DNA from: Candidatus Palauibacter poriticola
GTDB lineage: Bacteria; Gemmatimonadota; Gemmatimonadetes; Palauibacterales; Palauibacteraceae
Length of the DNA stretch: 64,000 nt
Assembly: GCA_012270965.1 (NCBI GenBank)
Contig: JAAXHJ010000048.1
Span: 47,887 to 111,886 of the forward strand
Direction of reading: 5' to 3'
The notes beneath the pieces were generated by a model. That model did not search any database and was not told the DNA's origin. It saw only the letters and a program-made list of their open reading frames with translations. The first letter of the stretch is position 1. The number at the start of each line of letters is the position of its first letter. This document shows positions 1-8,427 of this stretch, piece by piece. Made by a program: the position numbers and the translations under genes.

Positions 1-44
1 GCCATGCCCGTGACAAAGATGCGGCGAGTACATCCCGCAGGCGT

Positions 45-1781
45 GTGGCCGTACCGAGCCTCCGCCGCCGTGGGGCATGGGCAGCGGTGATTCCAGGGGC
101 GACCGCCCTGCTCGCGGTGGCGGCCGCGGACGCTCAGATCCCCACCGCGCGGGCTCAGTCGCCGCACCCCTCTCCACCGAGCCTCGAGGAGATCGACGCG
201 TGGGTCGAGGACGCCATGGCGCGCTGGGAAGTACCGGGGCTGGGCGTGGCCATCGTGTACGGTGGCGAGAGCTACCTGTCCACCGGCTACGGCGTGCGCG
301 AACTCGGGCAGCCGGAACGCGTGGACGGCGGGACGCTGTTCAGCATCGGCTCCTGCTCGAAGGCGTTCGGGGCCGCGACGCTGGCTTCCCTCGTCGAGGA
401 GGGGAAGCTGCGCTGGGACGACCGCATCACCGACCACATCCCGTGGTTCCGTCTCCACGACCCATGGACGACGCGCGAGATCCGCGTGCGGGATATCGTC
501 ACCCACCGAGTGGGGACCGGGAGCAACCAGCCGCTGCGTCCGCTCGTCACGGACCGGCGCGACTATCTCATGCGCCTCCCCCATACCGAACCGGACCACG
601 CCTTCCGCGACCGGTACGGCTACACGAACGACATGTTCGTTCTCACGGGCCACCTCGTGGAGACCGTCTCCGGAACGGACTGGGACTCCTACGCGAGAGA
701 GAGGCTCTGGACCCCGCTGGGCATGACGACGACGACGGCCCGCATGGGGCCCGCCAACGCAAGCCCGAACCACGCCGAGCCGCATGCGATCATCCAACGG
801 AGGTTCATCGGGAACGCGGCCACCACGGGGATGCCGCTGGAGCCCGTGCCGTGGCAGTACGCCGAGAACGTCACCGTGCCCTCGGGCGGCGTCATCACGT
901 CGGCGGACGAGATCACCGAGTGGATGCGGTTCCACGTCGGCACCCATCCGAATCCACCGCTTTCCCGCTCGTCCGTCGAACTCATGCACCGGCCGCATAC
1001 CGTGATAGCGAACCCGAGTAGCTGGATGCCGTTCGAGGGGTCGGGCGCGTACGCGATGGGCTGGTCGACGGGGAGGTTCGGGGACGTGACGGCGGTGGGG
1101 CACGGAGGGAACGCGCTTGGGTTCAACTGCTCGATCGCGCTGGTGCCGGAAGAGGGATTCGGCGTGTGGGCGACGACGAACCGGAACTCGGAGCTGCCGT
1201 GGGTGCTCACGAAGTGGGCGCTGGCGCGTTTCGTGGGCACGGAGGAACTGCGGAGCCGCGATTGGCATGCGGAATTCGAGCGGAGCGTCGCCGAGGGAAA
1301 CCGGCGGACCTTCGAGGCGGATGAGGCGCGCCGGGCGGCCCGGCTCGACCAGGGCCCCTCGGTGCCGCTGGAGGCCTACGCCGGAACCTACCACAACGGC
1401 TACGCCGGAGAGCTGCGCATTCGCCTCACGGATGAGTCGGTCCCGCCTCTCATGCCCGCCGAGGGCCGGTTGGGCCGCTGGGACGGGACTCCGGGGGTGC
1501 ACGAACGTCCGGCCGCGAGCGCATCGGCGGGCACCGAAGGCAACGGGGCGGGCACGGGGCCGGCGAACGGCACCGGCGAGGCGGCGGGCGAAGTGCGGCT
1601 CGTGGCCGAGTTCGATGGCCGGGAACGACCGGTGCGGATGCCGCTCGAGCACTGGCACGTCGACCGCTTCGACATGTGGTTCGGCGACGTAAGGATCGGC
1701 GTCTCCTTCGTGCTGGACGCCACCGCCCGCGTGACGGGCGTCGAGATGGACTACTACGGCCGCTTCGACCGCGTGCGCTGA
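45..1781 (+). CDS. Secreted class C beta-lactamase-family serine hydrolase
   Basis: Exported hydrolase of the beta-lactamase/penicillin-binding-protein-like family, which acts on amide or ester bonds in the periplasm; the substrate is not known. A GTG start is followed by an Arg-rich n-region and an Ala-rich signal peptide of about 30-38 residues. The catalytic set is present: Ser103-x-x-Lys106 (SCSK), Tyr193-Thr-Asn195 and a C-terminal His353-Gly-Gly box. The last 150 residues fit a DUF3471-like accessory domain (YAGTYHNGYAGEL) split by a Gly/Ala/Thr-rich linker at about residues 490-515. At 578 residues it is longer than a bare beta-lactamase because of that tail. It stands alone, and its 3' end abuts a minus-strand gene. 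A resistance role is not implied. Confidence 0.85.
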   Translation: MAVPSLRRRGAWAAVIPGATALLAVAAADAQIPTARAQSPHPSPPSLEEIDAWVEDAMARWEVPGLGVAIVYGGESYLSTGYGVRELGQPERVDGGTLFSIGSCSKAFGAATLASLVEEGKLRWDDRITDHIPWFRLHDPWTTREIRVRDIVTHRVGTGSNQPLRPLVTDRRDYLMRLPHTEPDHAFRDRYGYTNDMFVLTGHLVETVSGTDWDSYARERLWTPLGMTTTTARMGPANASPNHAEPHAIIQRRFIGNAATTGMPLEPVPWQYAENVTVPSGGVITSADEITEWMRFHVGTHPNPPLSRSSVELMHRPHTVIANPSSWMPFEGSGAYAMGWSTGRFGDVTAVGHGGNALGFNCSIALVPEEGFGVWATTNRNSELPWVLTKWALARFVGTEELRSRDWHAEFERSVAEGNRRTFEADEARRAARLDQGPSVPLEAYAGTYHNGYAGELRIRLTDESVPPLMPAEGRLGRWDGTPGVHERPAASASAGTEGNGAGTGPANGTGEAAGEVRLVAEFDGRERPVRMPLEHWHVDRFDMWFGDVRIGVSFVLDATARVTGVEMDYYGRFDRVR

Positions 1782-1789
1782 CTAACGGG

Positions 1790-1996
1790 TCAGCGGGCGT
1801 ACATCCGGTTCGCGTAGCTGTACGCCGTGACCGCCGACACGATATGGCAGATCCAGCCCAGCGCGCCGCCGGTTCCGAGCCACAGGCCGGGGGTCACGAG
1901 CAGCCAGAAGAGTCCGCGCAGGAACTTGCCGTTGTACCACTGGCCGACGCCCGGTATGAGCAGGCTCAGCACGGCGGCCATCAAAGGGTTCTTCAC
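1790..1996 (-). CDS. Small TM2-like membrane protein
   Basis: A 68-residue protein with two hydrophobic segments (about residues 5-22 and 28-50) separated by a short polar turn with GQWYNGKFLRG. This resembles the TM2 family pattern of a proline-glycine rich first helix followed by a G-Q-x-Y-x-G turn. Function is unknown; TM2 proteins are small inner-membrane proteins. The start is GTG at 1994-1996, chosen because GGGGAGGA lies 6-8 bases upstream. A longer overlapping frame on the same strand (to 2054) has no such support. No operon partner: the S9 peptidase gene ends about 110 bases upstream on the same strand. Confidence 0.72.
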   Translation of the reverse strand: MKNPLMAAVLSLLIPGVGQWYNGKFLRGLFWLLVTPGLWLGTGGALGWICHIVSAVTAYSYANRMYAR

Positions 1997-2104
1997 GTGA
2001 GTCCTCCCCAGCGAAGCGTCCGAGTCTCCAAGCTGGCGGGGTAAACGCCCGCACGGTGACGTTCTACGCGGGGTCGGCGACGGGGGTTTCCGGACTCACG
2101 GCCC

Positions 2105-4123
2105 TCACCCCGCGGCGCAGCCGCCCAGGTGCCGGGTGAAGAACTCCTCCAGCCGCGAATACATGTCGACGCGATTGTCCGGGTTCCGGAAACCGTGCGC
2201 CTCGTCCGGGTACGTCTTCACCTCGACGCTCTTGCCGAGCCGCTCGAATTCGGCCACCGCGTTCTCGAAGTTCTGGATCGGCACGCGGCGGTCGAGTTCC
2301 CCGTGCATGAGGAGAACGGGAGCCGTGATGTCGGCGATGCGCGACACGACGTTGCTCTTGGCGTACGTGTCGGGGCGTTCGTCGGGTGTTCCGCCGTGGC
2401 CGGTGACGGAGAAGATCTTCCCCAGCCGGTCCGTGTACTCGAGCGTGTTCAGCTTCGAGTAGGCGCCGCGCATGGGGACGGCCGCGTCGAACTTGTCCGG
2501 GGTCAGGCTGATCGCCGACAGCGACATGCTCCCGCCGTAGCTGCCGCCGTAGATCCCCACCCGCCCGTTCACGTAGGGGAGCGTGCGGAGGAAATCGGCC
2601 GCCGCGCCCGCATCCCTCGCCTGGTCCCAGAGCCAGTCCTCGACGGAGAGATCCTGGAACTCGCGCCCGAAACCGGATCCCCCGCGATAGTTGATCGCGA
2701 GCACTACGAACCCTTTCGAGGCGAGGTATTGTTCCGTGAGGTTCAGGCCCTGCTGGTAGGAGTTCGTCCCGCCTCCGTGAACTTGGACGAGCGCCGGGCA
2801 GGCGGCCCCCTCCTCCCATTGCGGCGGGCGGTACAGGAAGCCCTGGATCCGGAGTCCATCGAAGCTGGGGAAGGCGATCTCCCGGGGTGCCACGGCCGAC
2901 CGCCAGGACGGTGAGAACGAGGTGAGACGCTCCGCGACGCCGCCCATGAGGTCGAGGGCGTACGCTTCCCCTCCCCGCGTCGGCGACGAGTGGACGAAGG
3001 CGAGGGACCGGGCGCCCGCCGTGTGGCTGACGCCGGAGATCGTCCCCTCCATGTGCGTGACTCGGGTGGCCACGCCGCCGGCGGCGGGCACCGTCCAGAC
3101 GTTCATCGTGCCGCGTTCGAGGTAGGGGAAGTAGACGAACGCGCCGTCCTCCGACCAGGATGGGGCATGCCGCATCGCCGCATCGGTCGCGTAGACCTGC
3201 ATGTCCACGATGCGCTCCGCCGCCCCGGCTCCCGATTCCGGATGCTCAACACCCGCCGCGGGATGCTCAACACCCGCCGCCTGATCCTCGGTACCGGCCT
3301 CCGGATCCTCGGCTCCCGCCTCCAGGTCCTCGATCACGTAGATGTAGGAGAGGTCCTCGTACCAGTATTCGTCCTTCGCGGTGCCGAAAACGGCGATCCG
3401 ATCGCCCTCCGGCGACCACACGGGGGTGGACATCGCCATCAGCGTGCGGGTGAGCTGCCGGTGGTCTCCGGTCTCGACATCGACGAGCCAGAGGTCGTCG
3501 TGCCAGTAATCGGACGCGTTCGACACATAAAGAATCTCGCGGCCATTCGGCCGCCAGGCGGGCGCGAAGCGTGGATCGTCGACCGACATGGCGGCCTCGG
3601 TCAGCTGCCGCGGCGGGGCCGAGCCATCGGCCGGCACGAGCCAGATGTCCTGGTGGCCGCTCGCCGTCGAGTAGAACGCGATCGTCTCCCCATCCGGCGA
3701 AAAGGCCGGTGCCCGGACACCCTCCATGCGGTCCATCAGGGGACGCGCCTCGACATCGCCGACGTTCGCGACGCGCACCTGGCCGCCGGCCGCGAAGGTG
3801 ATCCGGTCGCCGCCGGGTGCCCAAGCCGGACCCGAGCCCCGAAGCCAGAAGCGCGGCGCCCCGAAGCCGCCGTTCTCGCGGCGAGCCGCCAGATACAGCC
3901 CCGAACCGTCCGGCCCCGAGCCGGAAACCGCGAGGTGCCGTCCATCGGGCGAGATCGAGACGCCGCGCACGCCCGCGTTGTTGCGGTGGATGTTGGCAAG
4001 CGTAAGGTCGAGTTCCGCCGGCGCGCCCCCGGGCGCCGCATCTCCCGGCGCCCCGCACGCCGCCCAGACCAAGACCAGAGTGACGACCCAAAAAGCACCA
4101 AGAAGCCGATTCGCGTCCGTCAC
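2105..4123 (-). CDS. S9 family prolyl-oligopeptidase-like peptidase, probable lipoprotein
   Basis: Alpha/beta-hydrolase peptidase that trims short peptides, here probably in the periplasm. The N-terminal ~400 residues carry TolB/WD40-type propeller repeats (SPDGxxLA, SPDGETIAF, SPEGDRIAV). The C-terminal third is the S9 catalytic domain with Ser528 in GGSYGG, Asp611 in HGELD and His643 in DEAHG. The frame is open for another 300 codons upstream, but the GTG at 4121-4123 begins a credible lipoprotein leader with WAAC, preceded by a G-rich ribosome-binding stretch, giving 672 residues. A low-complexity insert around propeller residue 280 (EHPAAGVEHPESG and relatives) comes from imperfect 21-bp repeats near 3240-3281. 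Follows the beta-barrel gene closely (11 bases), so probably co-transcribed with it. Confidence 0.9.
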   Translation of the reverse strand: MTDANRLLGAFWVVTLVLVWAACGAPGDAAPGGAPAELDLTLANIHRNNAGVRGVSISPDGRHLAVSGSGPDGSGLYLAARRENGGFGAPRFWLRGSGPAWAPGGDRITFAAGGQVRVANVGDVEARPLMDRMEGVRAPAFSPDGETIAFYSTASGHQDIWLVPADGSAPPRQLTEAAMSVDDPRFAPAWRPNGREILYVSNASDYWHDDLWLVDVETGDHRQLTRTLMAMSTPVWSPEGDRIAVFGTAKDEYWYEDLSYIYVIEDLEAGAEDPEAGTEDQAAGVEHPAAGVEHPESGAGAAERIVDMQVYATDAAMRHAPSWSEDGAFVYFPYLERGTMNVWTVPAAGGVATRVTHMEGTISGVSHTAGARSLAFVHSSPTRGGEAYALDLMGGVAERLTSFSPSWRSAVAPREIAFPSFDGLRIQGFLYRPPQWEEGAACPALVQVHGGGTNSYQQGLNLTEQYLASKGFVVLAINYRGGSGFGREFQDLSVEDWLWDQARDAGAAADFLRTLPYVNGRVGIYGGSYGGSMSLSAISLTPDKFDAAVPMRGAYSKLNTLEYTDRLGKIFSVTGHGGTPDERPDTYAKSNVVSRIADITAPVLLMHGELDRRVPIQNFENAVAEFERLGKSVEVKTYPDEAHGFRNPDNRVDMYSRLEEFFTRHLGGCAAG

Positions 4124-4134
4124 ACCGCCCCCTT

Positions 4135-4695
4135 CTAATCGAATTCGAGTGCGACGCCCAGATCGATGCCGAGCGCCACGGCATGGTCGGTGCTCGACGG
4201 CGTGTCGGCCGACATGCGCCGCCACGACAGGCCCGGCCCGATACGCAGGCGGCCGACGCGAAGCCGGAGTCCGGCGGCCGCCTCCAGACCGGCACCCGCC
4301 CGCGGGGACTCCCCTTCCGTCCCGACGCGCATCGTGCCGTAGAGGACGCCGACGCGCCCCCACAGCCAGCGTCGCGACAGCTCCGCGCCCAAGGCGGCGT
4401 GGTTGCCGGTGACGGTCGGCTCGCTCCCGCGGCAGAATCCCTCCCGGCAGCCGAAGGCGGTCCGGACATACGCCGCGGAGATGGCGATGTGCGGGCGCAG
4501 CCGCCGCGCAATCCGGATTTCGTACGACAGGTCGGGAGCCCATTCGAGGCCCGCCGCGGTGGATGTGTGATTCCCCACCGCAAGACCGCTCCGCACCTCC
4601 ACGGAGGTCTGGGCCGCGGCGGCGCGCCCCGCGACCGGCAGGCCGGCGGCCACCAAGGCGAGGGCAAGGCTGGCGCGGCACCACCGGCCCGTCAT
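4135..4695 (-). CDS. Outer-membrane beta-barrel-like protein
   Basis: A 186-residue exported protein with a classic Ala-rich signal peptide ending around AAAAQ. It is followed by alternating amphipathic strands (SYEIRIARRL, HIAISAAYVRTAF, GLRLRVGRLRIG, AVALGIDLGVALEF) and ends in Phe-Asp, compatible with a small outer-membrane barrel. Two cysteines (GCREGFC) may form a loop disulfide. The ATG (4693-4695) overlaps the stop of the zinc-protease gene in an ATGA, so translation is likely coupled; that also rules out the 5'-extended frame. No specific family recognised. Confidence 0.78.
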   Translation of the reverse strand: MTGRWCRASLALALVAAGLPVAGRAAAAQTSVEVRSGLAVGNHTSTAAGLEWAPDLSYEIRIARRLRPHIAISAAYVRTAFGCREGFCRGSEPTVTGNHAALGAELSRRWLWGRVGVLYGTMRVGTEGESPRAGAGLEAAAGLRLRVGRLRIGPGLSWRRMSADTPSSTDHAVALGIDLGVALEFD

Positions 4696-6497
4696 TGCCG
4701 GGGGCCCGAGATCCCGGCGTGCGGAACCCCGTCGCTGACCATGAAATCCAACCCCTCCGCCCACGGAGGCACCTTCCGCGGGTCGCGCAGGATGCCCCGA
4801 AGACGGCGCGTGCCGGGGTCCAGGACCAAAGCCGCCGCGCGACCCCCCGAACGCCCGATCGCGACCACCCCGCCGGGACCGGACAGCCGGACTCGCTCCA
4901 GTCCATCGGAACCGGCCCAGCGGCTCTCGTAGGGAATCGTGAAGACGAACTGTCCGCCCCCGTACTCCACTTCGTCCGGAGTGAATGAGAAGGAGAACAG
5001 GGACCGGCCCGCCGCGTCGAATCCATCCAGGCGGTACGGACCCTCCCCGGCCGGCGGCTTCGGGGGCGCGTTGATGACGAAGGCGGGTTCCAGCAGAAGA
5101 TCCGCGGCGCCGGCGTTGCCCCACAGGAGCAGCGTCGGCTCGGGGTCGGACCTCCGCAGGATCAACGATTCGTGCCTCCGCCGGAACTCCATGGCCTTGA
5201 CGAAATGATAGTCGCTGATCCAACTCGGATCGCAGTACGTCATCAGATCCCGATACTCGGCCGGGTCGACCATTCGCGTGTTCCCGCGCCGGGTCTCGTA
5301 TCCGAACACTCCGATGGAGCCCTCCTCGTACGGAAAGTCCGGATCGGCGTTCAGCGCCCCGCCGCAGGGAGCATGCCGGAGCCCCATGTTGTGCCCCAGC
5401 TCGTGGGCAAACGTGTCGATATCGAGGACTCCCACGCCGACCGGCAGCCCGATGTAGCCCAAGCCCCTGAAGGGGGACCCGGGAGGCTCCGCGAGGGCAC
5501 CGTAGTAGTAGTCCCGCCGCCGCTCGATGAGCCGGAGCACGCTAATCTCGCGCAGAAGCGCCAGCCAACCCGCCGCGGTCGTGAGGTCCGCCGTCGTGCG
5601 GTAGGGCTCGCGTATCCTCAGTTCCAGTTCACCGATCGGGAGTACGGAACGCACGAACTTCATCCTTACGCCCGTCGCCGTCATTCCGTCGGCCCACCTC
5701 ACGGCCGTCTCCGCGTCGGCGGAGTGCGCCACCGGCACCACCGTCAGACCCATCGGGGGAACCGTCAGCACATCCAGCCTCAGGCGCCCCTGGGCGGGCA
5801 CGCGCCGGTCGCTTCCCGGGACCGCCGGCACGAGGCCATCCGGATCCAGCTCCACGACGAGTTCGACGCCGGGCTGGAGGACCCACCCCGGCACCATCCC
5901 GTTGAATGATCGGTCGAGCCTGCCCTCCTCGGCCTCCAGCGGGATCTGGTCCGATGGCGGATCCAGCCGCAGCGTGTGGACCGGTGCGCCATCGTGATGG
6001 AAGGTCGCCGCCGGCCGGGGGCGGAAGAAGCTGGTTCTGTCTCCCGTGACGAAGACGCGAAGGAGTGCGGGGCGGCCCGCGATCAGAGGAACGTCCCCGC
6101 CCAGCGTCTGGACCGCCTGCGTCAGATGCACGGCGGAGGCTTCGATCTTCACGCTCGCCGGGTTCACCCTCAGCCAGGCTTCGGCCCGCAGGCTCGCCAC
6201 CTCGGCGGTGACCCGCGTCACGCGACCCCCCTCTAGGCCGATGACCTCCCCGTCCGCTTGGACTGCGGCGACCGATGGATCGGCTGCGGCCCAGCGCGGA
6301 GGCGCCCAGGCCGGGATCGTGCTGAAGGCCGCACCGCCCTCGTCGAGAACCCGCACCCGATACCGGACGGCCTCGCCCTCGAGGACGGTGGCGTCGGCGG
6401 GGAGAAGCTCGAGCGTGCGCGGAACCCGCTCGGGCTGCGATGCCAGGTCGCCGCAGCCGGCCACCGCGAGGACCGCGCATAGGAATCGCTTGTTCAC
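4692..6497 (-). CDS. Zinc metalloprotease lipoprotein (HExxHxxGxxH)
   Basis: A 601-residue lipoprotein with a metzincin-like active site. The GTG start at 6495-6497, just after AAGGTG, gives a short leader with lipobox LAVAGC (Cys15). Residues 30-120 look like a bacterial Ig-like (BIG2) domain. The middle carries strands of unknown fold. The zinc motif HELGHNMGLRH lies at about residues 365-375, and DLMTYCDP further on may supply the Met-turn. The motif and the BIG2 plus protease arrangement suggest relationship to M66/StcE-like or similar secreted metalloproteases, but I cannot assign the subfamily. The stop overlaps the downstream barrel gene. Likely acts at the cell surface on proteins. 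Confidence 0.82.
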   Translation of the reverse strand: MNKRFLCAVLAVAGCGDLASQPERVPRTLELLPADATVLEGEAVRYRVRVLDEGGAAFSTIPAWAPPRWAAADPSVAAVQADGEVIGLEGGRVTRVTAEVASLRAEAWLRVNPASVKIEASAVHLTQAVQTLGGDVPLIAGRPALLRVFVTGDRTSFFRPRPAATFHHDGAPVHTLRLDPPSDQIPLEAEEGRLDRSFNGMVPGWVLQPGVELVVELDPDGLVPAVPGSDRRVPAQGRLRLDVLTVPPMGLTVVPVAHSADAETAVRWADGMTATGVRMKFVRSVLPIGELELRIREPYRTTADLTTAAGWLALLREISVLRLIERRRDYYYGALAEPPGSPFRGLGYIGLPVGVGVLDIDTFAHELGHNMGLRHAPCGGALNADPDFPYEEGSIGVFGYETRRGNTRMVDPAEYRDLMTYCDPSWISDYHFVKAMEFRRRHESLILRRSDPEPTLLLWGNAGAADLLLEPAFVINAPPKPPAGEGPYRLDGFDAAGRSLFSFSFTPDEVEYGGGQFVFTIPYESRWAGSDGLERVRLSGPGGVVAIGRSGGRAAALVLDPGTRRLRGILRDPRKVPPWAEGLDFMVSDGVPHAGISGPRQ

Positions 6498-6564
6498 GCT
6501 GCTCACCTTGTTCCCGGGCCACATCGCAGGCAAGCCGGACCCCCTCGCGGTCAAGCCCCCGCCG

Positions 6565-7578
6565 TCACGGCTCCGGCGGGCGCACTTGACGCAACCCCGC
6601 GGTGATGAGCGTCCACTGCAACATCATCTGGTCGCGCACCGGCATGGGGACCAGCCCGTGTTTCTTCGCCTCGGCGGAGACCGCGGTCGGCGCGGTCCCC
6701 TTGGACAGCTCGCTCCCCCAAGCGTCGAGCCGCCCCTTCCAGCGTTCGGCGGCCGGATCCGGAGGGCCTGGACTGTCGCCCACGCCGGGGAGGATGAAAA
6801 GCGGCATCTCCGAGACGAGGGTGAGCGTGTCGTGGCCAAGACCGCGCAGCGTTTCCATCGAACTCGGCCAGAAGCGGGACGCGGTCTCGGAGTCCCCCAA
6901 GGTTTCGAAGTGGGCGGCCATGCGGCTCGAGTCGGGTCGCGAGGCGAAGCCCCGCTCGAAGCGGAAGAAGCCCTTCTCCCCGTGGCGCTCGGCATCGTGC
7001 AGGGCGTAGCCGAGCGCTCGCGCGCGTTGACGGCACGAGGCCTTCAGCGCTTCGCAACGATGCTCCCAAGCGCGATCGATGAGGAAAAAGGGGCCCCCGG
7101 CGAACCCCATACCGTGCAGGGAGGCGTGCAGCACGAAGGGTCGATCGCACGTGCGCCACCAATCGTACGCCGCACGGTTCTCGGGCCGCGCTCCGGGGTC
7201 GGCGTCGTCGCGCGGGAAGCCGAATTCGATGTCGTCGCCGGGCAGCTCCCGCACCTTGCCCGCCAAGTATCGCCCGAGATCGTACGCGTCCGTACCGGCA
7301 TCCTGCCACGGGGCGTTCCGGCTCTCCCCATCGGGGTTGATGTGCGGGATGATCCACCACTGATGGCGGGTGAGCATCGGATCCTCCGGGTCGAGTCCCG
7401 CCAGGCAGCCGGCGAGCCGACGCAGGAGACGCGGACCCACCGGTTCGTCGGCGTGGCAGCCGCCGAGCAGGCTCACGGCCTCGCGCCCCCGCCCGAAGCG
7501 GAAACCCACGACCGGCCGCCCTTCGCGCGACGACCCGAGTACGCGCCCGGAACTCGCGGAAGTGTCCCGGGAGGCCAT
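6565..7578 (-). CDS. M14-family zinc carboxypeptidase-like protein
   Basis: A 337-residue cytoplasmic-looking protein of the M14 (carboxypeptidase A-like) superfamily. The first metal-binding motif is His42-Ala-Asp-Glu45 in GGCHADEPVG, and PHINPDGESRN matches the conserved region carrying substrate-binding Asn/Arg. The third zinc ligand is probably His151 or His155 in LHASLHGMG. A catalytic Glu may be the one in TLVSEMP. No signal peptide is visible. The family removes C-terminal residues or deacylates, so the substrate is open. The ATG at 7576-7578 has only a weak ribosome-binding site. The gene is divergent from the HhH gene and 67 bases upstream of the zinc-protease gene. Confidence 0.82.
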   Translation of the reverse strand: MASRDTSASSGRVLGSSREGRPVVGFRFGRGREAVSLLGGCHADEPVGPRLLRRLAGCLAGLDPEDPMLTRHQWWIIPHINPDGESRNAPWQDAGTDAYDLGRYLAGKVRELPGDDIEFGFPRDDADPGARPENRAAYDWWRTCDRPFVLHASLHGMGFAGGPFFLIDRAWEHRCEALKASCRQRARALGYALHDAERHGEKGFFRFERGFASRPDSSRMAAHFETLGDSETASRFWPSSMETLRGLGHDTLTLVSEMPLFILPGVGDSPGPPDPAAERWKGRLDAWGSELSKGTAPTAVSAEAKKHGLVPMPVRDQMMLQWTLITAGLRQVRPPEP

Positions 7579-7669
7579 GATCCGGTCGAACCGTCGTGTC
7601 AGCGGGGTTTCGATTCGGAGTCTCCGTTCGGTCGTCGGACTGGGGTTCCGATTCCGGGTCGCGCCGGGG

Positions 7670-7698
7670 TTGGGCGGTGTTCTCCGTCACCCTACATT
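7670..7698 (+). promoter_or_regulatory. Sigma-70-type promoter for the HhH gene
   Basis: TTGGGC (-35) and TACATT (-10) separated by exactly 17 bases, about 65 bases upstream of the ATG at 7763. Similar TACATT-like hexamers occur ahead of other leading genes in this window (near 20619, 32488, 36487, 40617). No experimental support. Confidence 0.5.
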
Positions 7699-7762
7699 GG
7701 ACTCTCCCTCGCGTCACCTCGTGGCGGGAGTACGCCGGAACCCGGGAGTCCGACCGAATATC

Positions 7763-8347
7763 ATGGATGTCCTGACGCCGATCGTCGTTCTGGGGCTGGT
7801 CGTGGCCGCACTCGTGGGTCTTGCGTTCGGCTGGTGGCTCCGCAGCCGACGGATCGCCGGAAGGGAGCTGACGCTCAAGCGTCGATTCGACAACCGCCTG
7901 TCCGCCATCGAAGAGGACGCCCGGCGCGTGCTGGAGCGTGCGCGGCTCGATTCCGAGGACGCGCAACGGAAGATCGAGGCCGAGCGGGACAGCCTCTACT
8001 CCCGCCTTGCGAAGCTGGATCCCGAGGGGGTTGGGATCGTGACCACGGAGCGGCGGGCCGGCCTCCCGCGGACGCGAGCGGGTCGCGGGCGCAACGCGCG
8101 TCCCCGGGCCGTGGAGGGGGCGGGCGCGGGGGCATCGCGCGAGAGCGACGATCTGACGCGCATCAAGGGGATCGGCCCTACCTTCGAGGCGCGGCTGAAC
8201 GAGATGGGCTACCGCACGTATCTCGATCTGGCCCGGTGGACCTCCGAAGACCTCGATGCGCTCGGCAAGGGGTTCGGCGCCCGCATCCGGCTTGAGGAGT
8301 GGTCCGACCGGGCGGCCGAACTCCATCGCCGGAAGTACGGCGCGTAG
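7763..8347 (+). CDS. Membrane-anchored helix-hairpin-helix protein
   Basis: A 194-residue protein with one N-terminal transmembrane helix (residues 5-25) and a charged, probably coiled-coil segment (about 30-75; RVLERARLDSEDAQRKIEAE). A basic, disordered linker follows, then a C-terminal helix-hairpin-helix domain (LTRIKGIGPTFEARLNEMG). This HhH type occurs in predicted 5'-nuclease-like and DUF4332 proteins and binds DNA or rRNA non-specifically; no nuclease residues are visible. The combination resembles small bacterial membrane proteins of unknown role. The start was chosen because the longer upstream frame lacks plausible protein features and the ATG lies after a good promoter. It converges on addA. 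Confidence 0.75.
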   Translation: MDVLTPIVVLGLVVAALVGLAFGWWLRSRRIAGRELTLKRRFDNRLSAIEEDARRVLERARLDSEDAQRKIEAERDSLYSRLAKLDPEGVGIVTTERRAGLPRTRAGRGRNARPRAVEGAGAGASRESDDLTRIKGIGPTFEARLNEMGYRTYLDLARWTSEDLDALGKGFGARIRLEEWSDRAAELHRRKYGA

Positions 8348-8391
8348 AACTCGCGTACCGACCTTGTCGGACGAGTGCCTCACGGCTCTCG

Positions 8392-8427
8392 GCGCTGACG
8401 CGGGGTTTCGCGGCGGGCGGCTATAGC
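8392..8427 (-). repeat. Dispersed palindromic repeat, copy A (single arm)
   Basis: Read on the minus strand it matches the core AGCMGCCCGYSGCGAAACCC found elsewhere in the window. It begins at the TAG stop codon of addA (8421-8423), so the repeat supplies the stop. It lies between convergent genes and may also act as a terminator hairpin arm. Confidence 0.6.

Noticed and set aside
4124..5026. 300-codon upstream extension of the S9 peptidase frame
   Set aside because: It overlaps the barrel and zinc-protease genes in another frame, whereas the GTG at 4123 starts a proper lipoprotein leader.
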